In this document: positions 1 to 6,524 of the stretch, piece by piece | Layout: every line of letters starts with the position of its first letter | How positions within the stretch are numbered: position 1 is the stretch's first letter | DNA from: Marinibaculum pumilum | Lineage (GTDB): Bacteria; Pseudomonadota; Alphaproteobacteria; Ferrovibrionales; Ferrovibrionaceae | Assembly: GCF_042646425.1 (NCBI RefSeq) | Contig: NZ_JBHRTR010000034.1 | Location: 372,001 to 436,000, forward strand | Direction of reading: 5' to 3' | Length of the DNA: 64,000 nt | Position numbers and translations under genes: made by a program | Notes under the pieces: generated by a model | Databases searched by the model: none | What the model was told of the DNA's origin: nothing | Seen by the model: only the letters and a program-made list of their open reading frames with translations

Positions 1-570
1 CACGTTCACCTTGTAGCGGCCCCATTCCTTGCACAGGGTGCGGGTCATGCCGATCAGGGAAGCCTTGGCCGAGGAATAGCTGACCTGGCCGGCATTGCCG
101 TACAGACCGGCGATGGAGGAGATGTTCACCACCTTGCGGAACACCTCGCGCCCCTCCTGCGCCTCCTTCTTCGCCATCACGCGGATCGGCTCCGCGGCGG
201 CACGCAGGATGCGGAACGGGGCGACCAGATGCACGTCGAGCATCGCCTGGAACTGCTCGTCGGTCATCTTCTGGATGGTGGCATCCCAGGTATAGCCGGC
301 ATTGTTGACGATGATGTCGACACCGCCGAACTCCTCCATCGACGCGGCGATGAAGCGGTCGGCGAAGCCGGCGGCGGTGACGCTGCCGTTCACCGCGATG
401 GCGGTGCCGCCGGCATCGGCGATCTCCTTCGCCACCGCATTGCCCGGCTCCTCGTCCAGGTCGTTGACCACGAGCTTCGCGCCCTCGCTCGCCAGCTTCA
501 GCGCGATCTCCCGCCCGATGCCGCGGCCGGAGCCGGTGACCAGCGCGGCCTTGCCGTCCAGCTTGCCCAT
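1..570 (-). CDS. Short-chain dehydrogenase/reductase, 3-oxoacyl reductase type (3' end outside window)
   Basis: NAD(P)-dependent oxidoreductase of the classical SDR family, probably oxidising a 3-hydroxyacyl-CoA intermediate. It begins with ATG at 570, behind a GGGAGG Shine-Dalgarno, and runs off the left edge after 190 codons; classical SDRs are about 250-300 residues, so the C-terminal substrate loop is missing. Visible motifs: cofactor glycine loop TGSGRGIG (residues 12-19), NNAG (89-92), catalytic Ser in NISS (about 151), and YSSAK with Tyr165/Lys169. It is the last gene of the leftward thiolase-MaoC-SDR operon, but a 193-bp spacer with a triple hairpin repeat separates it from the MaoC gene, so its dose may differ from the upstream genes. 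The family is clear; the substrate is inferred from neighbours. Confidence 0.92.
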   Translation of the reverse strand, partial: MGKLDGKAALVTGSGRGIGREIALKLASEGAKLVVNDLDEEPGNAVAKEIADAGGTAIAVNGSVTAAGFADRFIAASMEEFGGVDIIVNNAGYTWDATIQKMTDEQFQAMLDVHLVAPFRILRAAAEPIRVMAKKEAQEGREVFRKVVNISSIAGLYGNAGQVSYSSAKASLIGMTRTLCKEWGRYKVNV

Positions 571-660
571 GTTTGTGCCTCCCCAGATGCTGCTGGCGGC
601 CCGATCCGGCCGCCGCGATGACAAAGTTGAAATCCGCCGCCCCAGCCGACTCCCGTCGTT

Positions 661-743
661 CCAGGGCCTGACCCTGGAACCCATTCCGCCAGCCGCGGAG
701 CGCCCAGCCGCTGGCGGAATGGATCCCGGCTCAAGGCCGGGAT
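661..743. repeat. Triple-hairpin intergenic palindromic repeat
   Basis: Three consecutive perfect inverted repeats fill the spacer between the MaoC and SDR genes. CCAGGG/CCCTGG lies at 661-666 and 672-677, CCATTCCGCCAGC pairs with its complement at 681-693 and 710-722, and ATCCCGGC/GCCGGGAT lies at 723-730 and 736-743. The last hairpin, followed by GATGAC, resembles dispersed 'ATCCCGG..CCGGGATGAC' intergenic palindromes common in alphaproteobacteria and the related element near 28308. It may act as an mRNA stabiliser or partial terminator between the two genes. Confidence 0.75.
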
Positions 744-763
744 GACAGGAACGACGCGCCGCC

Positions 764-1171
764 TCAGCCGAGCGCGACGACGGCCTCGCCGGCCAGCTTC
801 ACCTCGTCCGCCTCGTCCTTCGTGGTCAGCGACAGGCGCGCGCGTCGCTCGCCGCCTTCCTCGAACAGCTCCGTGACCACCCCTTCGCAGGTCAGCTTCG
901 CGCCCAGCTGGGTGATCGCCTGGAAGCGGGTGGAGAAGCTGCGGATCCGGTCGGGGGCCACCGCGTCGGTCAGGGCATTGCCCAGATAGGCCATGACCAG
1001 CATGCCGTGGCTGAAGACGTCCGGAAAGCCGGCCTTCTTCGCGAAATCGATGTCGACATGGATCGGGTTGTGGTCGCCGGAGGCGCCGCAATAGAGCGCC
1101 AGCCGGTGGCGGGTGATCGGCGGGAAGCTCTTCGATACCAGCTTCTGGCCGACCGCGATCTGGTTCGTCAT
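764..1171 (-). CDS. MaoC-like (R)-specific enoyl-CoA hydratase
   Basis: A 135-residue hot-dog-fold protein of the MaoC dehydratase family, which hydrates or dehydrates acyl-CoA esters. The hydratase-2 motif is intact: ASGDHNPIH followed by VDIDFAKKAG, with the catalytic Asp and His in GDHNPIH near residues 32-37. ATG at 1171 was chosen because GAGGAGG lies at the right distance upstream; a longer reading from 1222 would overlap the preceding gene. It starts 10 bp after the FAS1-like dehydratase gene. Paired MaoC and FAS1-like proteins often form a heterodimer in which only the MaoC partner has the catalytic dyad, and that fits this pair. Confidence 0.88.
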   Translation of the reverse strand: MTNQIAVGQKLVSKSFPPITRHRLALYCGASGDHNPIHVDIDFAKKAGFPDVFSHGMLVMAYLGNALTDAVAPDRIRSFSTRFQAITQLGAKLTCEGVVTELFEEGGERRARLSLTTKDEADEVKLAGEAVVALG

Positions 1172-1181
1172 CGCCGCCTCC

Positions 1182-1625
1182 TCAATTACGCACCACGATG
1201 GCGCGCGTCGCATCGGCGACATGGGCGCCGTCCTGGTTGGTCACCCTGGTCGCCACGTCGACGATGGTCAGGGCACCGCCCTTCTTTTCCGCCACCCCGG
1301 TGATGGTGGAGGCGAAGGTCAGCGCATCGCCGACCACCACGGGTGCGTGATAGGCAAAGCTCTGCTCGCCGTGCAGCACCCGGGCGAGGTCGATGCCCAG
1401 ATCCTCCAGGAAGGCGAAGGGGTTCTCGGCATCCATCATTTCCAGGCAGAAGAGATAGGTGGGCGGCACCGGCACGCCGCGATGGCCGGCAGCCTTCGCG
1501 GCAGCCGGGTCGCGGTAGACCGGGTTCGTCTCTCCGATCGTGTCGAAGAAGAAGCGCAGGCGCCCCGGCTCCACGACCGCGTGGACCGGGGCGAAGCTGC
1601 GCCCCACGGCGGACTGGTCGACCAT
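1182..1625 (-). CDS. FAS1-like/MaoC N-terminal dehydratase-domain protein
   Basis: A 147-residue protein resembling the FAS1-like dehydratase domain (MaoC_dehydrat_N), a hot-dog fold. Visible landmarks are TNPVYRDPAAAKAAGHRGVP near residues 34-53, PPTYLF, and the HGEQSFAYHAPVVVGD segment. It lacks the GDxNPxH hydratase motif of its neighbour, so it probably supplies the structural half of a heteromeric hydratase. ATG at 1625 follows GAGGCGG. It lies 7 bp after the thiolase gene, in the same operon. Family assignment is good; the catalytic contribution is inferred. Confidence 0.83.
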   Translation of the reverse strand: MVDQSAVGRSFAPVHAVVEPGRLRFFFDTIGETNPVYRDPAAAKAAGHRGVPVPPTYLFCLEMMDAENPFAFLEDLGIDLARVLHGEQSFAYHAPVVVGDALTFASTITGVAEKKGGALTIVDVATRVTNQDGAHVADATRAIVVRN

Positions 1626-1632
1626 CGCCGCC

Positions 1633-2817
1633 TCAGACCCGCTGATAGAGGGTGGTGACGCAGGCGCCGCCCAGGCCCAGATTGTGCTGCAGGGCCGTCG
1701 CCGCCCCCTCCACCTGGGTGGTGCCGGCGGTGCCGCGCAGCTGCCGGGTCAGTTCGTAGCACTGCGCCAGGCCGGTGGCGCCCAGCGGATGGCCCTTTGA
1801 CAGGAGCCCGCCGGAGGGATTGGTGACCACCTTGCCGCCATAGCTGTTGTCGCCATCCTCGACGAACTTCTCCGCCCCGCCTTCCGGGCAGAGGCCCAGC
1901 GCCTCGTAGGTGATCAGTTCGTTCTGCGCGAAGCAGTCGTGCAGTTCCACCACGTCCAGATCGTCGGGCCCGATGCCGGCCTGGTCGTAGACCTTGTCCG
2001 CCGCATCCTTCGCCATGTCGTAGCCGACGACCTTCATCATGTCGTCGCTGTCGAAGGTCGAGGAAAGGTCGGTGACCATCGCCTGGCCGGCAATGCCGAC
2101 GGAGGCGTCCAGGCCGTGGCGCTTCGCGAATTCCGGCGAGACAAGGATCGCGGCCGCCGCGCCGCAGGTCGGCGGGCAGGCCATCAAGCGGGTCATCACG
2201 CCGGGCCAGATCACCTGCGCGCCCATCACCTCGTCGGCCGTGACCTCCTTGCGGAACAGCGCCAGCGGGTTGTTCGCCGCATGACGGCTGGCCTTCGCCC
2301 GCACCTTGGCGAAGGTTTCCAGCTTCGTGCCGTATTTCTCCATATGCGACAGGCCGGCACCGCCGAAATAGCGCAGTGCCAGCGGGATTTCCTCGTTGCC
2401 CACCAGCCGGTCGGTGACCTTGTCGAACTCCACGAAGGGGCTCGGCCGGTCGTTGAAGATCGCACCCAGCGCGCCGGGGCGCATCTGTTCGAAGCCGAGC
2501 GCCAGCACGCAGTCGGCGGCGCCGCTGGCCACTGCCTGGCGGGCAAGGAACAGCGCCGTGGAGCCGGTCGAGCAGTTGTTGTTCACATTGACGATCGGGA
2601 TGCCGGTCAGGCCCAGCGGATAGATCGCCTTCTGGCCGGCCGTCGAGTCGCCATAGACATAGCCGGCATAGGCCTGGTCCACCAGGTCGTAGCCGATCCC
2701 CGCATCCTTCAGGGCGAGGCGGGCGGCTTCCGTCCCCATCTCGTCATAGGGCGCGCTGGCGCCCGGCTTGGCGAAGGGGATCATGCCGACCCCCGCGACG
2801 ATGACCTTCGGATCCAT
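1633..2817 (-). CDS. SCP-x/lipid-transfer-type thiolase
   Basis: A 394-residue thiolase-superfamily enzyme of the sterol-carrier-protein-x/lipid-transfer type, catalysing thiolytic (or retro-aldol) chain shortening of acyl-CoA. The nucleophile is Cys82 in NNNCSTGS. C-terminal active-site blocks are ELHDCFAQNE, GHPLGATG and GGACV (Cys386). Length is typical for the thiolase domain alone, with no fused SCP2 domain. ATG at 2817 follows GGGAGGG. It leads the leftward operon and is divergently transcribed from the TetR gene; the shared 109-bp promoter region carries a large dyad. With the two hydratases, SDR, enoyl-CoA hydratase and CoA ligase nearby, it likely belongs to beta-oxidation of an unusual (branched, cyclic or steroid-like) acid. 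Confidence 0.92.
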   Translation of the reverse strand: MDPKVIVAGVGMIPFAKPGASAPYDEMGTEAARLALKDAGIGYDLVDQAYAGYVYGDSTAGQKAIYPLGLTGIPIVNVNNNCSTGSTALFLARQAVASGAADCVLALGFEQMRPGALGAIFNDRPSPFVEFDKVTDRLVGNEEIPLALRYFGGAGLSHMEKYGTKLETFAKVRAKASRHAANNPLALFRKEVTADEVMGAQVIWPGVMTRLMACPPTCGAAAAILVSPEFAKRHGLDASVGIAGQAMVTDLSSTFDSDDMMKVVGYDMAKDAADKVYDQAGIGPDDLDVVELHDCFAQNELITYEALGLCPEGGAEKFVEDGDNSYGGKVVTNPSGGLLSKGHPLGATGLAQCYELTRQLRGTAGTTQVEGAATALQHNLGLGGACVTTLYQRV

Positions 2818-2849
2818 GCCGTTCCCTCCCGTCCGTGGTCCCGGAGAAG

Positions 2850-2889
2850 ATTACCCCGTGGACATTAAATGACCCACCGGTAATATAAT
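2850..2889 (+). promoter_or_regulatory. Promoter for the TetR gene with an overlapping dyad operator
   Basis: A 35-bp imperfect dyad is centred on 2867 (2850-2884), with ATTACC/GGTAAT ends, GG/CC inner steps and a central CATT-A-AATG; 12 of 17 positions pair. A perfect -10 box TATAAT sits at 2884-2889, with TGGACA at 2859-2864 as a plausible -35 (19-bp spacer). The dyad covers the promoter between the divergent thiolase operon and the TetR gene, so repression and autoregulation by that TetR protein is the simplest reading. Confidence 0.6.
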
Positions 2890-2926
2890 CGCCGACGATG
2901 AGCGTCAAGACAGGACCGGAGGACAG

Positions 2927-3610
2927 GTGACGGACGAAGAGGGCGAGGCAGGGACGGCGACGGGGGTGGAGGTTCAGCCCTGGATCCCGTTCGAGGACCG
3001 GCGCCGGGCCCGCGGCCGGAAGAAGGAAGCCGTGCTGCGCATGGCGGTGCGCCTGTTCCTGGAGAACGGCGTCCACCGCACCTCCCTGGCAGAGGTCGCT
3101 GCCGCGCTGAACATCACCAAGCCGGCGCTGTACAATTATTTCCGCAGCAAGGACGAGATCCTGTTCGAATGCTGCCGCCTGGGGCGGGAGATGTACGAGG
3201 CCGGCATCGCCGACATCGCCGCCCGCGACGGCTCGGGCCTGGAGAAGCTGCGGGCCCTGATCCGCTCCTACGCGAAGGTGATCACCCAGGATTTCGGCCA
3301 GTGTCTGGTGCGGTTCGACGACCGCGAACTGTCGCCGGAAGCGCGCGCGGACATCCGTCGCGCCAAGCGCCGCATCGACGCCGCCTTTCGCGAGCAGATC
3401 GCGCGCGGCATCTCCGACGGATCCATCCGCCCCTGCGACCCGAAGGTCGCCGGCTTCGTGATCACCGGCGCATTGAACGGCATCGGCACCTGGTACAGCC
3501 CGGACGGTCCGCTGTCGGTGGACGAAATCGCCGACGGCTTCGTCGAGCGGCTGGTGGACGGGCTGGCGGTCCGGCGCGTGCCGGCAAAGGCAAAGGTCGC
3601 TGAGGCATAG
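2927..3610 (+). CDS. TetR/AcrR-family transcriptional regulator
   Basis: A 227-residue TetR-family repressor. The helix-turn-helix lies near residues 35-80: LRMAVRLFLENGVHRTSL, then VAAALNITKPALYNYFRSKDE, a textbook recognition helix. The ligand-binding half is all-helical and unassigned. GTG at 2927 is preceded by CGGAGGA. It diverges from the thiolase operon and is followed 34 bp later by the enoyl-CoA hydratase gene, so it probably senses an acyl-CoA or free acid of this pathway and controls both directions through the dyad at 2850-2884. An unusually long 25-residue N-terminal tail precedes the DNA-binding domain. Confidence 0.92.
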   Translation: MTDEEGEAGTATGVEVQPWIPFEDRRRARGRKKEAVLRMAVRLFLENGVHRTSLAEVAAALNITKPALYNYFRSKDEILFECCRLGREMYEAGIADIAARDGSGLEKLRALIRSYAKVITQDFGQCLVRFDDRELSPEARADIRRAKRRIDAAFREQIARGISDGSIRPCDPKVAGFVITGALNGIGTWYSPDGPLSVDEIADGFVERLVDGLAVRRVPAKAKVAEA

Positions 3611-3644
3611 GGCCGTGGCCGGCCGCCAAATGGAGGAACGAACG

Positions 3645-4421
3645 ATGGCAATGATCCTGACGGAAAGGCACGGCGCGGTGGCGCTGTTGACCCTGAACAA
3701 TCCCGACCAGATGAACGCGCTTGCGGCAGACCTGATGACCGGCCTGCAGGATGCGCTGGATGCGGCATTGGCAGATGACGGGGTGCGGGCGGTCGTGATC
3801 ACCGGGGCGGGGCGCGGCTTCTGCGCCGGCGCCCAGTTCGGCGGCGACACCTTCGACCGCGGTGCCGGCATCGGCGAGAAGATGCGCGGTTCCATCAATC
3901 CGCTGATTGCGAAGATGCGCGGTTGCGGCAAGCCGATCGTCACCGCGGTCAACGGCGCCGCGGCGGGCGCCGGGGTTGGGGTCGCCCTGTCCGGCGACAT
4001 CGTAATCGCCGCCCGTTCGGCCCGTTTCATCCTGTCCTTCGTGCGGCTGGGGGCGGTGCTGGACGGCGGCACCTCGCGCCTGCTGCAGCAGGCGATCGGC
4101 GCGCCGCGGGCCCGCGCGCTCGCCCTGACCGGCGAACCGCTGGGGGCGGAACAGGCCGCCGAATGGGGGCTGATCTGGAAATGCGTCGACGATGCCGCCC
4201 TGCGCGACGAGGCGCTGGCCGTAGCGGCGAAGCTGGCCGCCGGCCCGCCGATCGCCATGGCGCTGATCAAGGCGGAATGCGAGGCCGCCTGGACCGCCGA
4301 CCTGGACGCGGTGCTGGACGGCGAGGCCGAGGCGCAGACCAAGGCCTTCGTCACCGACGACCTGAAGGAAGGGGCGGCGGCCTTCGTGGAGAAGCGCGCG
4401 CCGAAATTCGCCGGACGCTGA
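3645..4421 (+). CDS. Enoyl-CoA hydratase/isomerase (crotonase family, PaaG-like)
   Basis: A 258-residue crotonase-fold enzyme acting on enoyl-CoA. The oxyanion-hole segments are visible as GRGFCAGAQF (about 57-65) and VNGAAAGAGVG (about 103-112). The usual second glutamate region reads LGAVLDGG, with Asp140 where PaaG-type isomerases keep their catalytic Asp. This favours an isomerase or PaaG-like activity over a classical hydratase. ATG at 3645 was preferred over an upstream GTG at 3615 because GGAGGA at 3632-3637 is well spaced. It lies between the TetR gene and the acyl-CoA ligase gene, on the same strand. Confidence 0.88.
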   Translation: MAMILTERHGAVALLTLNNPDQMNALAADLMTGLQDALDAALADDGVRAVVITGAGRGFCAGAQFGGDTFDRGAGIGEKMRGSINPLIAKMRGCGKPIVTAVNGAAAGAGVGVALSGDIVIAARSARFILSFVRLGAVLDGGTSRLLQQAIGAPRARALALTGEPLGAEQAAEWGLIWKCVDDAALRDEALAVAAKLAAGPPIAMALIKAECEAAWTADLDAVLDGEAEAQTKAFVTDDLKEGAAAFVEKRAPKFAGR

Positions 4422-4456
4422 ATGTGCCGGCGCGGCGCGCAACGGGAGGAACGACA

Positions 4457-6046
4457 ATGGACAGCAACGATAGCGGCGCCATCAACGCACCGGCTGAAGG
4501 CCGTGCGCTCGGCCGCATGGTGGCGGGCAGCATCCCCGCGGTGGCGGCGATGCGCTTTCGCGACCGGGAGGCGATCACCTGCGCCGGCACCGGACGGCGC
4601 TTCAGCTTCCGCCAGGTGGACGCGCGCGCCAACCGGCTGGCGAACGGCCTGGCCGGGCTGGGTCTGGCAAAGGGGGACTGCGTCGCCTTCCTGTGCAACA
4701 ACCGCGCGGAGGTGGTGGAGGCCTACTTCGCCATCGCCAAGCTGGGCCTGGTCGGGCTGCCGCTGAACTATCGCCTGGCGCCGGCGGAGATCGTTGCCCT
4801 GATGCAGTCGATGGGGGCGAAGGCGATGCTGTTCGCGACCCGCTTCGCCGCGGCCGCCGAGGGGGTCCGCGCCGCCCTGCCGCAGGTCGCGCAGTTCGTC
4901 GCCATCGGCGACGACGCTCCGGACTGGGCGAGGCCCTACGAGGACCTGCTGGCCGGCGCCTCCGCCGCGGCGCCGGAGGTCGAGGTGGCGGAGGCCGACC
5001 CGTTCTACTTCAACCTGACCTCCGGCACGACGGGCCTGCCGAAGGCCTATCGCCTGACCCATCTGAACAACTGCGCGATCAGCCCGATGTTCGAGGGCAT
5101 GGACACCACCTCGCGCGACGTGATGATGACCGTCTTTCCCGCCTTCGGCCGGGTCGGCTATGCCTGGATCGCGGCCGGGCTGATGTTCGGGGCGCGGAAC
5201 GTGCTGACGGACTTCGCCCCCGCCGAGGCGCTGCGCCTGTTCGAGGCGGAGAAAGTCACGATCCTCAACCTGGTGCCGACCATGGCGGCGATGCTGCTGG
5301 CGGAGCCCAGCCTGGAGGGGCGCGACCTGTCGTGCCTGCGCGGCCTGGTCTTCGCCGGGGCGATGTTTCCGCCCAGCCTGCGCCAGAAGGTGGCGGAGAA
5401 GCTCTGCCCCGCGCTGTACGAATATTACGGCATGCAGGAGACCGGCGCGCTTGTGATGACCACGCCGTTGGACCGGCAAGTGCAGCCGGAGTCCGTCGGC
5501 GTGCCGCTCGCATTCGCCGACATCCATATCGAGCGCGCCGACGGCAGCCGCGCCGCACCGGGCGAACTGGGCGAGGTGGTGGGCCGTTCGCCCGCCACCG
5601 TCACCGCCTATTTCGACAACCCGGAAAAGAGCGCGGAGACCTTCCGCGGCGGCTATGTCCATACCGGCGACCTGGGCTTCATGGACGAGGACGGCTTCCT
5701 GTTCATCAAGGGCCGGCTGAAGGACATGATCATCACCGGTGGCCAGAACGTGCATGCCGCGGAGGTCGAGGATTGCCTGCTGGCGTTGGACGGGGTCGCC
5801 GACGCCACCGTCTTCGGCCTGCCCGACGAATTCTGGGGCGAACGGGTGACCGCCCTGATCGTCCGTGGCGGCGAGGCCGGCGGCGGCCTGACGGAGGAGG
5901 CGGTGATCGCCCATTGCCGGCAGAGCCTGGCCGGCTTCAAGACGCCGAAGACGGTGCTGTTCGCCGACGAGCCCCTGCCGCGCACGCCGACCGGCAAGGT
6001 GCAGAAATTCCTTCTGGTGGAACGTTACGCGGACAGCGGCAGCTGA
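4457..6046 (+). CDS. AMP-forming acyl-CoA synthetase
   Basis: A 529-residue ANL-superfamily ligase that activates a carboxylic acid through an acyl-adenylate to its CoA ester. Core motifs in order: TSGTTGLPK P-loop (188-196), YYGMQETG, the HTGDLGFMDEDGF hinge region, GRLKDMIITGGQNVHAAEVE, and the catalytic C-terminal lysine in PTGKVQKF (Lys514). ATG at 4457 follows GGGAGGA; the frame stays open far upstream only because of the high G+C. It lies 35 bp after the crotonase gene and probably performs the entry step for the acid degraded by the divergent thiolase operon. Confidence 0.92.
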   Translation: MDSNDSGAINAPAEGRALGRMVAGSIPAVAAMRFRDREAITCAGTGRRFSFRQVDARANRLANGLAGLGLAKGDCVAFLCNNRAEVVEAYFAIAKLGLVGLPLNYRLAPAEIVALMQSMGAKAMLFATRFAAAAEGVRAALPQVAQFVAIGDDAPDWARPYEDLLAGASAAAPEVEVAEADPFYFNLTSGTTGLPKAYRLTHLNNCAISPMFEGMDTTSRDVMMTVFPAFGRVGYAWIAAGLMFGARNVLTDFAPAEALRLFEAEKVTILNLVPTMAAMLLAEPSLEGRDLSCLRGLVFAGAMFPPSLRQKVAEKLCPALYEYYGMQETGALVMTTPLDRQVQPESVGVPLAFADIHIERADGSRAAPGELGEVVGRSPATVTAYFDNPEKSAETFRGGYVHTGDLGFMDEDGFLFIKGRLKDMIITGGQNVHAAEVEDCLLALDGVADATVFGLPDEFWGERVTALIVRGGEAGGGLTEEAVIAHCRQSLAGFKTPKTVLFADEPLPRTPTGKVQKFLLVERYADSGS

Positions 6047-6137
6047 CGACCGCCACCGTCGCACCGGCCGCCGCGCCGCAGCGGGCCACCCAGCATAGGG
6101 CCTTTGCCAGCGGCGCGGCGCCGGACTATACGGCGGG

Positions 6138-6524
6138 ATGACCGACGGCTTCGCCACCCTGATCGCCATCTACATCGCCTTCGTGGCGAAGCAGTTCCTC
6201 TGCGACTTCCTGCTGCAGACCACATGGATGGCGCGCGGCAAGGAACGCAGTGCCGGCTGGCTGCGGCCGCTGGCGACGCATGTCGGCATCCATGCCGCCG
6301 GCACCCTGGCCATCGCCCTGGTCGCGGCGCCGCAGTTCTGGTTCCTGGCCCTGGTCGACATTGCCGTCCATGCCGGCATCGACCGCGGCAAGGCGCTGGC
6401 CTCCCGCGGCACGCCGCCGACGGAGCCGCGCTTCTGGTGGCTGCTGGGCGCTGACCAGGCGCTGCACCAGCTGACCCATTTCGCCTATGTCCTGCTGCTG
6501 GCGGGACTGATCAGGACAGATTGA
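6138..6524 (+). CDS. DUF3307 family integral membrane protein
   Basis: A 128-residue hydrophobic protein with about three to four membrane segments. It shows the conserved pattern of DUF3307 proteins: FLCDFLLQTTWM near residues 20-31, a central DIAVHAGIDRGK, and WWLLGADQALHQLTHF near the C-terminus. The conserved His and Asp residues inside membrane helices are characteristic, but no function is established for the family. Its last 14 bp overlap the 3' end of the convergent adenylate cyclase gene. It is not obviously linked to the upstream ligase. Confidence 0.75.
   Translation: MTDGFATLIAIYIAFVAKQFLCDFLLQTTWMARGKERSAGWLRPLATHVGIHAAGTLAIALVAAPQFWFLALVDIAVHAGIDRGKALASRGTPPTEPRFWWLLGADQALHQLTHFAYVLLLAGLIRTD

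Noticed and set aside
2744..6169. Very long open frame (over 1100 codons) on the minus strand opposite the TetR, crotonase and CoA-ligase genes
   Set aside because: It is an antisense artefact of high third-position G+C. The translation is Arg/His/Gln-rich without any domain, whereas the plus-strand frames carry clear motifs.
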